From NCBI RefSeq assembly GCF_002844235.1, contig NZ_PGTS01000005.1, positions 124,001 to 188,000 of the forward strand: 64,000 nucleotides of DNA. Reading direction: 5' to 3'. Shown here one piece after another: positions 40,652 to 49,344 of the stretch. The notes under the pieces were generated by a model, which was not told the DNA's origin, did not search any database, and saw only the letters and a program-made list of their open reading frames with translations. Position 1 is the first letter of the stretch; each line of letters opens with the position of its first letter. The position numbers were made by a program, and so were the translations under genes. Origin of the DNA: Thalassospira povalilytica. GTDB taxonomy: Bacteria; Pseudomonadota; Alphaproteobacteria; Rhodospirillales; Thalassospiraceae.

Positions 40652-43600
40652 TTGACGCTGCAACGCCAGTATATTTTACGCACCTTGGTGATTGCACTTG
40701 GCTATTTCCTGACAGGCTATGCCGGTTTGCAACTGCCATTCTTTGGCAGCAGTGTCACGCTTGTCTGGCCGCCATCGGGCATCGCGCTTGCCGCATTGAT
40801 TGTCTGGGGCTGGCGCTATGCGCCTGCGGTGTTTATCGGTGCCCTTCTGGTCAATCTGGCAACGTCGCCGTCAGTGACCGTTTCAATTCTGATTGCCGCG
40901 GGCAATACGCTTGCCGCCCTTGGTCCGGCGCTGATCATTCGCCAGATTTGCGGCAACTATCCGCTTGACCAGTTCCGCAAGATGGTGGTGTTCCTTGTGC
41001 TTGGCGGGCTGTGCAGCCCGGCCTTGTCGGCATTGCTTGGCACCACATCGCTCAGCCTTGTGGTCATTGGCGATTTCAACAAATTCACCGATATCTGGCA
41101 GGGCTGGTTCCTGGGCGATCTGGTTGGGGCGATTGTTGTCGGGCCACTTGTCATGCGTTTGATGCAGTGGCGGACATCGCCACGCTCAATGTCGCAATAC
41201 GGGGAATTGGCGCTGATCTGTATCGCGTCCATTGTCATTGCCTCTGCGGTTCAGACCACGCCGCTGATTTCCAAGCCGGAATTTCTGTTTATCTTTGTCT
41301 CCCTGCCCTTTGTCATCTGGGGTGCGACCCGGTTCGGGTTGCTGGGCGCGACATTGATCAATGCGATCATTGTCGCTGATATCATCGTTTTTGCCGCCTT
41401 GGGCAACAACACCTTTGCCGCGGTGGGCATCAATGCCGGGCTGCGCAATCTGTATGGCTATGTGATTGCGATCTCGGTTGGCACCCTGTTCCTTGCCGGG
41501 GGGATGGAGCGAATATCATCGGTCACCACCCGGGCCCGTGACGGGCGGCTGTCTGATGATGTGCATCGCATGCGCCGCACCCTGTCGGTGGTGATCGGGG
41601 TGATCGGTTTTGGCGTTTCGGGTCTGGCATCCTGGTACACCTATAACCAGCTTGTCACAGCCGATCGCATTTCGACCGAACAATACCGTCTGGCATTTGA
41701 AGCATCCCTGCGCGAGGAACTGGGCCGGGCGACCGATGCGCTGATTGCGGTCAAGACGCTGTTTGATGTGCATGGCAGTGTGTCTGCCAATACCTTTGAT
41801 GCGATGATCGCGCCCTGGATCAATCGCCGTCCGGGTGTAGCCGCCCTTGAATGGGCGCCGTTTATCGAAGGCCGGGCACGCGCCCTGATCGAAGAAAACG
41901 CGGCACTGCGCGGGGTTGAAAATTTTGCCATTCGCGAAAAAGTTGACGGCGAAATGCAACCTGCCGCACAGCGCGACGGTTATTACCCGATATTCTTTGT
42001 TTTTCCGCGTTCGGGCAACGAAGCCGCCGTCGGGTTTGATCTTGCCAGCGAACCGACCCGCCGGCGCGCGCTTGAAACCGCCCTTCATACCGGCAATGTC
42101 ACCCTGACCGAACCGGTCCGGCTGGTGCAATCGTCATCGGCGGTTGTCACATCGCTTGCATTCCTGTCGGTGGAAAACCGCCGCAACCCCAATGGCCCGG
42201 CGCTTGGGCTGGCGATTGGGGTATTGCGCCTGACCGATATGATCACCCGCGCGGCCCGGGTTGCACGCATCCCGCTTGGTTTTGAAATTCATCTGGCTGA
42301 CCTGAAATCCGAAGGCGACGATCAGCTGATCTATACCAACCGTAAGCCCGATTACGCCGCGGAGCATATCCGCTCGGAACTGAAAACCCCGTTCAATCCG
42401 AATGTCTCGAACTTCACATTCGGCTATCGCGACTGGACGATTGTCCTGCATCCGTCCCATAGCGGATTTGCCAGCCTGTATTACTGGCAGCCCTGGGCGA
42501 TCTTTGTCTTTGGCAGCATGGTCAGCATCCTGTTGCTGATTTATCTGCGCTCGCTCAACCGCACGGAAAAATATGTCGTTGATCTGGTCGCACGCCGCAC
42601 CAAGGAACTTGAAGACGCCCGCGAGGCCGCCGAACGGGCCATGAACCAGGCACAGCAGGCCGACCGGGCAAAATCCGAATTCATCGCCCATATGAGCCAC
42701 GAATTCAGATCGCCGATGACCTCTATCCTTGGCTATACCCAGCTTGCCAGTGACAATCTCGACAAGGATTTCTCGGTCGATACGCTGCGTGATTATCTGG
42801 CAACCATTCGCGGGGCCGGGCGGCATGTGCTGTCGCTGATCGGTGATATTCTTGATATCTCCAAGATCGAGGCCGGGCGTCTTATTCTTGAAGAAGTGCC
42901 CTTTGATCTGCACCGGATTTGCGAAGAAGTCACCTCGATGATGCTTGTCCCGGCACGGGCACAGGAAAACCAGCTGCATCTGGAAATCCCCGCAGACATT
43001 CCGCGCTGGGTGATTGGCGATCCGGTCCGCTTCAAACAGGTTCTGACCAACCTTGTTTCCAACGCCATCAAATTCACCAAGTTCGGCAACATCCATCTGA
43101 CCGTGACCCCGAAATCGGTGACCGATGATGAATTGTCATTCCGCATTTCCGTGCGTGATGAAGGCATCGGCATTCCGTCAAACAAGCTTGAAACCATTTT
43201 CGAAGCCTTCGCCCAGGTCGATACATCGACCTCGCGGCGCTATGGCGGCACGGGGCTTGGACTGGCGATTTGCCAGCGCATGGTCAAGGCCATGGGTGGC
43301 AAGATCAAAGCCGAAAGTATCGAAGGCCGCGGCAGTGAATTCTGGTTCGAACTGACGCTTCCGCGCAGCTCGGCCGAGGCGGTCGCCGCCATCGAAAAAA
43401 CCGAAGATCAGGATATTGACGGTCAGGACAAGGAACGCGTGATCGGCTGGAACCTGCTTCTGGTTGAAGATATCGAAATCAACCGCATTCTGGCCCAGAA
43501 GCTCCTTGAACAGCAGGGCCACACCATCACCCCGGCCGCCAACGGGCAGGATGCGCTTGAAAAACTGGCACAAGATGATTTTGACGCGGTCCTGATGGAC

Positions 43601-43858
43601 ATTCACATGCCCGTTCTTGACGGTGTCGAAGCCACCCGCCAGGTCCGGGCCTTTGAAGACCCGGTCAAGGCAACCATCCCGATCCTTGCGCTGACGGCCG
43701 ATATTTCCAACGACAATCTGGCGACATTCCGGGCAGCGGGCTTTGACGCCCACTGCACCAAACCGCTTGATATCAAGGCAATCAACCGCGAACTGATGCG
43801 CCTCGAAAGCCGAATGCTGATCCGCCGCCGGGAAGCACTGTCCTCACAAGACGAATAG
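40652..43858 (+). CDS. MASE1-CHASE hybrid sensor histidine kinase
   Basis: A 1068-residue membrane sensor. N-terminal MASE1 region with about eight TM helices (to residue 290), a TM helix at about 315-335, a periplasmic CHASE domain (about 340-590), a second TM helix, a coiled coil, HisKA with H683 in HMSHEFRSPM, HATPase_c (N box LVSNAIKFTK; G boxes DEGIGIP and GGTGLGL) and a C-terminal receiver with D983 in VLMDIHMP. No ATG opens the frame; TTG 40652 follows AAAGGAA at 7 bases and is my choice. A phosphotransfer partner is not in the window. Confidence 0.88.
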   Translation: MTLQRQYILRTLVIALGYFLTGYAGLQLPFFGSSVTLVWPPSGIALAALIVWGWRYAPAVFIGALLVNLATSPSVTVSILIAAGNTLAALGPALIIRQICGNYPLDQFRKMVVFLVLGGLCSPALSALLGTTSLSLVVIGDFNKFTDIWQGWFLGDLVGAIVVGPLVMRLMQWRTSPRSMSQYGELALICIASIVIASAVQTTPLISKPEFLFIFVSLPFVIWGATRFGLLGATLINAIIVADIIVFAALGNNTFAAVGINAGLRNLYGYVIAISVGTLFLAGGMERISSVTTRARDGRLSDDVHRMRRTLSVVIGVIGFGVSGLASWYTYNQLVTADRISTEQYRLAFEASLREELGRATDALIAVKTLFDVHGSVSANTFDAMIAPWINRRPGVAALEWAPFIEGRARALIEENAALRGVENFAIREKVDGEMQPAAQRDGYYPIFFVFPRSGNEAAVGFDLASEPTRRRALETALHTGNVTLTEPVRLVQSSSAVVTSLAFLSVENRRNPNGPALGLAIGVLRLTDMITRAARVARIPLGFEIHLADLKSEGDDQLIYTNRKPDYAAEHIRSELKTPFNPNVSNFTFGYRDWTIVLHPSHSGFASLYYWQPWAIFVFGSMVSILLLIYLRSLNRTEKYVVDLVARRTKELEDAREAAERAMNQAQQADRAKSEFIAHMSHEFRSPMTSILGYTQLASDNLDKDFSVDTLRDYLATIRGAGRHVLSLIGDILDISKIEAGRLILEEVPFDLHRICEEVTSMMLVPARAQENQLHLEIPADIPRWVIGDPVRFKQVLTNLVSNAIKFTKFGNIHLTVTPKSVTDDELSFRISVRDEGIGIPSNKLETIFEAFAQVDTSTSRRYGGTGLGLAICQRMVKAMGGKIKAESIEGRGSEFWFELTLPRSSAEAVAAIEKTEDQDIDGQDKERVIGWNLLLVEDIEINRILAQKLLEQQGHTITPAANGQDALEKLAQDDFDAVLMDIHMPVLDGVEATRQVRAFEDPVKATIPILALTADISNDNLATFRAAGFDAHCTKPLDIKAINRELMRLESRMLIRRREALSSQDE

Positions 43859-43991
43859 CAGCCATTCGCACGCAAGGTTTTCTTTGACCCGCCTTGGGCA
43901 AAAACCCTATTCTGACGCCCGGATTTGACCGCCCCACAGGCAAAGCCGGGCCAGTCCCCGGCTCCCACCAAGAATAATCAGGAGTACAAGA

Positions 43992-44867
43992 ATGGGTCAC
44001 GCCACCACAGACAGCACCCCCACCACCTGGACCTGGTATAACGGCGAATGGTACGAAGGTAACCCCAACATCATGGGGCCGCAGACCCATGGTGTGTGGA
44101 TGGCATCGACCGTGTTTGACGGGGCGCGCCGCATGAATGGCAAGATGCCCGATCTTTATCCGCATTGTGCGCGTGTGCTGCGTTCGGCGCAGTTGATGGG
44201 GCTTAAACCGTCGATCACCACCGATGAAATCGTTGCCCTGGTCAAGGACGGCGTTCAGAAATTTGATCCGGAACTGGCCCTTTATATCAAGCCGATTGTC
44301 TATGGTGGCGACGGGTTCCTGGCCCCGAACCCTGATAGCGCACAATTCGTTCTGTGCATTTCGGTATCCGAAATCCCGGCCGCCATCGAAACCGGCTTTA
44401 CCGCGCGCAAATCAAGCTTCCGCCGCCCGTCACCCGAAAGTGCACCGACCGAGGCAAAGGCCGCCTGTCTTTATCCGAACGTCGGCCGCGCTGTGACCGA
44501 GGCCACCGATGCCGGTTTTGACACCGGCGTGATGCTTGATCCGATTGGTAATGTTGCGGAATTTTCCTATGCCAACCTGTTCTTTGCCAAGAATGGCACG
44601 GTTTATACCCCGGCGATCAATGGTACGTTCCTCAATGGTCTGACCCGCCAGCGCGTGATCACGCTTTTGCGTGAAGACGGCGTCGAGGTGGTCGAGAAAA
44701 CCTGCAAATACGAGGAACTCGAAGCCGCCGACGAAATCTTTGGCACCGGCAACTATTACAAGGTCGCACCATGCGTCAAACTTGATGATCGCAACCTGCA
44801 ACCTGGCCCGATCACGCGGCGCGCCCAGGACCTTTACATGGCCTTTACCGCCGCCAGTGCTGACTGA
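43992..44867 (+). CDS. branched-chain amino acid aminotransferase-like (class IV PLP)
   Basis: A 291-residue PLP aminotransferase. It starts with TWTWYNGEWYEGNPNIMGP and MASTVFDGARRMNG; PLP lysine K156 in PTEAKAACLYPNVGRA, then EFSYANLFFAKNGTVYTP and INGTFLNGLTRQRVI. This fits IlvE-type enzymes that transaminate Leu, Ile and Val. It has the short NNxxP-free form common in alphaproteobacteria, so a D-amino-acid or 4-amino-4-deoxychorismate role cannot be excluded. AGGAG precedes ATG 43992; a terminator follows. Confidence 0.82.
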   Translation: MGHATTDSTPTTWTWYNGEWYEGNPNIMGPQTHGVWMASTVFDGARRMNGKMPDLYPHCARVLRSAQLMGLKPSITTDEIVALVKDGVQKFDPELALYIKPIVYGGDGFLAPNPDSAQFVLCISVSEIPAAIETGFTARKSSFRRPSPESAPTEAKAACLYPNVGRAVTEATDAGFDTGVMLDPIGNVAEFSYANLFFAKNGTVYTPAINGTFLNGLTRQRVITLLREDGVEVVEKTCKYEELEAADEIFGTGNYYKVAPCVKLDDRNLQPGPITRRAQDLYMAFTAASAD

Positions 44868-44903
44868 TCATCAAGCGCCGACTAACCACAAGGCGGTATC
44901 GAC

Positions 44904-44932
44904 AAAAAAAGGGCCGGTTTTCCGGCCCTTTT
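44904..44932. terminator. bidirectional terminator
   Basis: GGGCCGG (44911-44917) and CCGGCCC (44922-44928) around TTTT, with A7 before and TTTT after, between the aminotransferase and convergent DUF4136 genes. Confidence 0.85.
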
Positions 44933-44976
44933 CTGTTTGGTGGTTCTTCTTGGAAATTTGTCGGCGAACAGTTGGA

Positions 44977-45567
44977 TTACTGTACCGGTGGCACGGCAAC
45001 GCCACTGCCCGCGACATAGGGATATTGCGCAAAGATCGATGCCACGGCGTTGCGCACCGTTTCGTTCGGGGCTTCGCGCACCGAACTTGTGACGCGCGCA
45101 ACAGCCGTGCCTTCCCAGACCATCTGATTGGTACGGCGATTGACCATATCAACCGTCAGCGTGCCCTCGGTATAGGTATCGACATAGCCTGGCTCGACAT
45201 AGCCCGGCCAGCCGACATACATGCCGCTGCGATATCCGTAATACCCGCCAACATAAACCGGCGGGGAGCTTCGGGTTTTTTCCTGGGTTTTGAGATGGAA
45301 GTTGATCAGGATATCGGGATTGTGAATATCCACCCGATAACCGCGCGCCTCAAGGGCGGTGCTGATCGCATCCTCGATCCGCTGCCCCGATAGGGTCTGA
45401 TACTGGGCCTCGGCGTTTTTGCCCGCTTCTTCCATGAAGGCGAATGTGCGGAACTGGCTGAAATCGGCAGCCGGATCAACATCGGTATAAATCCGCGGAC
45501 CACTTGCGGCACATGCCGAAAGCATCAGGGCCATCACGCCCGCGATGACAAGTTTCATCTTTGTCAT
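44977..45567 (-). CDS. DUF4136 lipoprotein
   Basis: A 196-residue envelope lipoprotein. Signal with lipobox VMALMLSAC (Cys 19). The mature DUF4136 domain has DVDPAADFSQFRTFAFME, IEDAISTALEARGYRVD and a C-terminal GTLTVDMVNRRTNQMVWEG strand pair before VRNAVASIFAQYP. A Tyr/Gly-rich insert (YVGGYYGYRSGMYVGWPGY) lies near residue 105-125. The function of the family is unknown. Confidence 0.88.
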   Translation of the reverse strand: MTKMKLVIAGVMALMLSACAASGPRIYTDVDPAADFSQFRTFAFMEEAGKNAEAQYQTLSGQRIEDAISTALEARGYRVDIHNPDILINFHLKTQEKTRSSPPVYVGGYYGYRSGMYVGWPGYVEPGYVDTYTEGTLTVDMVNRRTNQMVWEGTAVARVTSSVREAPNETVRNAVASIFAQYPYVAGSGVAVPPVQ

Positions 45568-45821
45568 GTCCCGTATCCTTTGTCCTGTTGCGGCCTTTTC
45601 TGGCTACTTACTATGACGTTTCACAACAGGAATTACACCATCATAAATTGCCAAAATAATGGTAAGCGCATGCTGACAGTATGTGTTTTTCGATCAATTG
45701 CGCCCGCTTCAACGCGCCCGCCCAACAGCCCTGCCATCGCCCGGGCTTGATGCCAATCGGCAAGCCGGGCGACAGGCGCAGTCATAGAGAACTTGCCTGA
45801 TCCGGCCATACGGGCGCACGC

Positions 45822-45904
45822 TTGGGGCGTGGGGCGTGGGGCGTGGGGCGTGGGGCGTGGGGCGTGAGGCGTGGGGCGTGAGGCTTTGGGCGTGGAGCGT
45901 GGGG
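45822..45904. repeat. 7-bp tandem repeat, GTGGGGC unit, about 12 copies
   Basis: Near-perfect GTGGGGC units with GTGAGGC, TTTGGGC and GTGGAGC variants toward the right end; further decayed units may continue to about 45970. Confidence 0.85.
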
Positions 45905-46081
45905 TTTCAAACTTCTGGCTTCGCGCTTCCGACGGCGAGCTTTGAGCGTGGACGTGAGCTTGGGCTTGGGAATCCGACATAATCGGTGCGCGGGATCCAA
46001 CCGGCTGTAGCCGCCCGGTGTGCTGTGCAGGCCATCCCCGGCCACTTCGCCGTCTTGGCTCAGGGGATGGAGACGCTGCGG

Positions 46082-46142
46082 CGTTGCGTTGCGGTGCTGT
46101 GCTGCTGAGGTGCGGTGGTGCGGTGGTGCGGTGGTGCCAAGG
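46082..46142. repeat. short tandem repeats (GTTGC then TGCGGTGG units)
   Basis: Two to three GTTGC-like units, then TGCGGTGG three times (46111-46134) and a decayed fourth. Confidence 0.75.
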
Positions 46143-46225
46143 TCCCGTGGCGCTGATGCTCCGCAGCACTACGCCCCCGGCAGTCGGTATCCTTCAACAG
46201 TAACCTGCCGCGTTTACCTGCCCAT

Positions 46226-46816
46226 TTACGCCCCGTCGATCAGCCGGTTGGCGGTATCGCGCAGGTCACGGATTTCATCATCAAGGATCGCGCGGTCGGC
46301 CATGGAATGGGCAAGGATGATCGCCCCCTGCCAGCGCAGGATCATCCGGCGGCCTTCGGTCCTTGCGCGTTCATCGGCCAAACCGGCCTTGGCGAGTTGC
46401 CCGGCGACCCAATTGATCAAACCGTCAAATACCGCCTGCCCGGTCTGACGCGCCGGGTCAAAGGCCCCGTCAGCCGGAAGATCAAGCATCAATCTTGCCA
46501 GCGGGCAGCCATGGCTGACCCGGCGTGGGGTCATCGCGTCCAAATAGTCAAAAAAGATCGACAGCCGTTGGCGCACCGTGCCATTGGGCGCGATGCTGGC
46601 CAAAAGCGGCGTGAACTCGTTTTCCATGGTTTCAAGGGCGGCCTGGGCAAGATCGTGCTTTTTGGGAAAACGATAAAACACGCCCCCGGCTGGCAGGCCC
46701 GCCTCGTCGGCGACGGCCTGGATGGTGGCGGCGTGATACCCGTCACGCCAAATCACATTCATCGCCGCACGCGCCAGTTTCTGGCGCTTTTCCCAGGAAG
46801 TCAATTTGCCTGCCAT
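46226..46816 (-). CDS. TetR/AcrR family regulator
   Basis: A 196-residue repressor. HTH: ATIQAVADEAGLPAGGVFYRF preceded by KLARAAMNVIWRDGYH. The ligand domain includes FDYLDAMTPRRVSHGCPLAR with a Cys as in the electrophile-sensing subgroup (TetR_C_33/NemR-like) that acts on reactive species; this subgrouping is tentative. I start at ATG 46816; the frame stays open far upstream only across repeat sequence. An 18-bp perfect palindrome lies 17 bases upstream, likely an autoregulatory operator. Confidence 0.85.
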   Translation of the reverse strand: MAGKLTSWEKRQKLARAAMNVIWRDGYHAATIQAVADEAGLPAGGVFYRFPKKHDLAQAALETMENEFTPLLASIAPNGTVRQRLSIFFDYLDAMTPRRVSHGCPLARLMLDLPADGAFDPARQTGQAVFDGLINWVAGQLAKAGLADERARTEGRRMILRWQGAIILAHSMADRAILDDEIRDLRDTANRLIDGA

Positions 46817-46832
46817 CAATCCCGCCCCATAA

Positions 46833-46850
46833 AAGTCAGTTAACTGACTT
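46833..46850. promoter_or_regulatory. TetR operator, perfect 18-bp palindrome
   Basis: AAGTCAGTTAACTGACTT, 17 bases before the tetR start codon. Size and symmetry are typical of TetR-family operators. Confidence 0.7.
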
Positions 46851-46941
46851 ATGCACGAAATCAATAAAAAATCGTCAATGCCGACCATCCGGTTGCGCGA
46901 CGCAGCGGGGATTGGTCGATGACGCGCTCCCCAAACGGCCG

Positions 46942-47094
46942 CAAAGACGATGCCTTTGAAAACCACGCCCAAAAGACGGCACCCAAAAACGATGCCCCCA
47001 TCACGGTGTTCCGAACACGGTGCTCCGGAAACGATGTGCCGGAAAGAACATCCCGAGGACGCCCCCGGAGACGGCACCCCGGCGACGATGTTCC
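46942..47094. repeat. degenerate 14-15-bp tandem repeat, about 10 units
   Basis: Units of the form ACGRTGYYCCGGAA recur with variation (for example AACGATGCCCCCATC, ACGGTGTTCCGAAC, ACGGTGCTCCGGAA, ACGATGTGCCGGAA, ACGATGTTCC). Confidence 0.6.
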
Positions 47095-47277
47095 CTTCGC
47101 GATGATTGGGAAACCAGGCCCCACCCGGCGTTGTGGCAAAACCGCACAGCAACCACAGCGGAACCGCATCACGTGAAATTGCGATTTTTCTGATATTTCG
47201 TAAAAATTGATCCCGTCGGCATTGGACGCTATCAACAAGGCGTCCGGACTTTAAAAAACAACGGAACCACGCGCCCC

Positions 47278-48333
47278 ATGAAAAACCGACAATTTTCCAT
47301 CGCTGAAATCAGGAACGCCATCGCGGCTGGCGTCATCAGCGAAGAATCCTTTGCCAGACTGGAAAGCTTTCTGATTGCGCAATCGCACGAAGCCGCCGAG
47401 ACCGAGAAATTCACCCTGTTTCGCGGCATGAATGACATTTTCATCGCCCTTGGCGTCGTCGCACTCAGCATCGGCTGGTTCATTCTTTGGGGCATGCTTG
47501 CCGCAAGTCCGACATTCTGGGTGGCACCGCTTGTCGCGATTGCCGGTTACGTGGTGCTGGCAGAATATATCGCCGGCAAGCTCAAGGCGGCCCTGCCATC
47601 GATTGCGATCATGGCATCGCTTGGCGTGACCATCATGCTGTATGCGGTTGCGATCTATATGTCACTGACCAGCACGCCCGATCAAATGTCGGGGCTGGAT
47701 GATGTCGTTGATTTCGGCAAACGGTCGATCAATGTTCTTGTTGTGGTTTCGGTGATCGGCTTTGCCTTTCAGGTCGGCTTTTTCCTGCGTTACCGGTTGC
47801 CGGTTTCCTTTGCGTTGATTGCCGCAGGCATCCTTGGCGTCCTGTGGTCGGCATTGACCGCCGCCGTCGGCCCGGCCATTAGCAGCTATTTGCATTACCT
47901 GATCACCGCAACCGGGCTTTTGCTTTTGGGGCTTGGGGTTTTCATCGACAGTCGCGATCCCGATCGCATCAATGGCTGGGCGGAATGTGCATTCTGGCTT
48001 TATGTCATGGGCGCACCGATGACCATCCATTCGGTCGCCATTGCCTTTGACGCGTCGCCCTGGGTGATGGTGCCGGTCATTGTTCTTGCCATGCTGTTTT
48101 CGCTGATTGTTGATCGCCGGTCCCCGATCATCAGCGCGCTGATCTATGTCGGCTACTTGCTGCAATCCGGGTTCGAAGGCGTTTCCATCGATCCGTCGAT
48201 CACCATTGTTCTGGTCTGCTTTATCATTGGCGGGCTGGTCATGGCATTTGGCGTTGGCTGGCAAAAGGCCCGTCAGACCATTCTTGCCCCGTTCGAAACC
48301 CATGCCTGGCGGCGCTATCTTCCGCCAAGTTAG
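47278..48333 (+). CDS. multi-pass inner-membrane protein (DUF2157-like)
   Basis: A 351-residue protein. A soluble N-terminal region of about 50 residues (SIAEIRNAIAAGVISEESFA and onward) precedes roughly nine to ten TM helices in pairs. The layout resembles DUF2157/GDYXXLXY membrane proteins, which are uncharacterised. ATG 47278 is in an AT-rich context with no strong ribosome site. A strong terminator follows the stop. Function unknown. Confidence 0.75.
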   Translation: MKNRQFSIAEIRNAIAAGVISEESFARLESFLIAQSHEAAETEKFTLFRGMNDIFIALGVVALSIGWFILWGMLAASPTFWVAPLVAIAGYVVLAEYIAGKLKAALPSIAIMASLGVTIMLYAVAIYMSLTSTPDQMSGLDDVVDFGKRSINVLVVVSVIGFAFQVGFFLRYRLPVSFALIAAGILGVLWSALTAAVGPAISSYLHYLITATGLLLLGLGVFIDSRDPDRINGWAECAFWLYVMGAPMTIHSVAIAFDASPWVMVPVIVLAMLFSLIVDRRSPIISALIYVGYLLQSGFEGVSIDPSITIVLVCFIIGGLVMAFGVGWQKARQTILAPFETHAWRRYLPPS

Positions 48334-48345
48334 GCATTGCAAACC

Positions 48346-48377
48346 AAAGGCCCGCCTCATCATGAAGCGGGCCTTTG
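48346..48377. terminator. terminator after the membrane protein gene
   Basis: AAAGGCCCGC (48346-48355) and GCGGGCCTTT (48367-48376) around an 11-base loop; A-rich before and T-rich after, so usable from both sides. Confidence 0.85.
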
Positions 48378-48415
48378 TTATCTGGTATATCGTGATCCCG
48401 ATTGGCAAAGCGGCA

Positions 48416-49177
48416 TCACTTGATCGCCAGGATGTCATAATTCCGGACATTGGCGACAACCCCGTCCGTCCAGCCACCCCGGACAAGATCGCCCGACTTT
48501 TCCATCAGCAGTCCCGCAACCTGCCCGTCAAAATGCGCCGCACGGCCGGCTTCATCAGCGAAAATGTCAAAGATGGCAAAGGTCGTCTTGTCGATCTGCA
48601 GCCCCGCCCAGAACAAGGTGCCCGGTTCGGTTTTCGCAACAATCGGCCCGGCCGCGCGCAACAGAGCCGCCAGCTGGTCACTTTGCCCCGGTGCTGCTTC
48701 GATCATGATGAATGTTGCGGTTTTTGCGCTGTAAAGATCGGTGGCATCCTTGGTCGAAAGCACGTCGGCATTGCGGATATTGGCAACAACCCCGCGATCC
48801 CAGCCACCCGCAACCAGATTGTCAGCATTGTCTTTGAGCGCCGCGGCCACAGCACCGGCAAAATGCGCATCGCGCGCCGATGCATCAACAAAGACATCAA
48901 AGATTGCCAGCCTGTCTTGTGGCCTGCCTTGTGACTTGTCTTGTGGTGTGTCTTGCGCCTTAAGCGCAAACCAAAGGGCGGTTCCCGGTTCGCTCTGTTT
49001 CACCAGTGGCGCGGCATCGGCCAGAAATTCGGCAAAGGCATCGGCCTGACCGGGTGCGGCCGGCATTTCGATAAAGCTGGCGGTACGGTGATCGGCGGCA
49101 TTTTCCTGTGCCCGAACCGGCATACCGGCCACAACAAAGGCCAAAGCCGAAACGATTGGAAGGATGGCAGCTTTCAT
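48416..49177 (-). CDS. exported two-domain ABM (antibiotic biosynthesis monooxygenase-like) protein
   Basis: A 253-residue protein with a signal peptide (LPIVSALAFVVAGMPVRAQE). Two tandem ABM/YgiN-like domains: residues 33-140 (ASFIEMPAAPGQADAFAEFL to VVANIRNADVL) and 150-253 (TFIMIEAAPGQSDQLAALL to VVANVRNYDIL), clearly a duplication. Such ferredoxin-like domains occur in quinol monooxygenases and heme-degrading enzymes, normally cytosolic, so an exported pair is unusual. Domain 1 alone has a 16-residue QDTPQDKSQGRPQDRL insert from four 12-bp repeats. Divergent from a LysR gene, its probable regulator. Confidence 0.8.
   Translation of the reverse strand: MKAAILPIVSALAFVVAGMPVRAQENAADHRTASFIEMPAAPGQADAFAEFLADAAPLVKQSEPGTALWFALKAQDTPQDKSQGRPQDRLAIFDVFVDASARDAHFAGAVAAALKDNADNLVAGGWDRGVVANIRNADVLSTKDATDLYSAKTATFIMIEAAPGQSDQLAALLRAAGPIVAKTEPGTLFWAGLQIDKTTFAIFDIFADEAGRAAHFDGQVAGLLMEKSGDLVRGGWTDGVVANVRNYDILAIK
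48911..48958. repeat. 12-bp tandem repeat in the ABM gene, four copies
   Basis: Units at 48911, 48923, 48935 and 48947 of the form CCTGTCTTGTGG; each encodes Q-(D/G)-x-x on the minus strand. Confidence 0.8.
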
Positions 49178-49279
49178 GGTCAGATCTCCTGAATATTGGT
49201 GGTCAACCGGGGCATATCCCGTGCCACACTTGTCCCATGACGTGCCGGGTTTGCGCCAATTCCGATGCCCTATTTTACG

Positions 49280-49300
49280 ATAGCCATTGACTATGGATAT
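49280..49300. promoter_or_regulatory. candidate LysR box
   Basis: ATAGCCAT (49280-49287) and ATGGATAT (49293-49300) form an interrupted dyad with T-N11-A spacing, in the divergent region 45 bases before the lysR start. Confidence 0.4.
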
Positions 49301-49344
49301 TGATCGGAAGACCCTGTCAAAGGTGACAATACCGGGAGACAGTC

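Larger units (their letters stand above)
45568..46225. other. gene-free region with tandem repeats
   Basis: About 660 bases. Contains a 7-bp array (45822-45904), an 8-bp array (46082-46142) and G/T-rich low-complexity sequence between. Open frames across it are by-products of the repeats. A possible short frame at 45633-45782 (49 residues, starting MTAPVARLADW) is the only non-repetitive one and I do not call it. Confidence 0.5.
46817..47277. other. gene-free region: TetR operator and degenerate repeats
   Basis: Between divergent tetR and the membrane protein gene. Holds the palindrome at 46833-46850 and a degenerate 14-15-bp repeat array (46942-47094). The last 170 bases are AT-rich and probably contain the plus-strand promoter. 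No gene seen. Confidence 0.5.

Noticed and set aside
42134-43096. 320-codon minus-strand open frame over the histidine kinase
   Set aside because: Antisense of HisKA/HATPase coding sequence with no start signal.
45822-45904. Possible CRISPR array
   Set aside because: Units are 7 bp and contiguous with no spacers; no cas genes.
45633-46169. 178-codon minus-strand frame with HAPRPTP repeats
   Set aside because: Its middle is just the 7-bp GTGGGGC array translated; no ribosome site and no conserved domain.
46817-47152. N-terminal extension of the TetR protein
   Set aside because: It would translate the operator and the degenerate repeat array; the 46816 start gives a normal TetR length.
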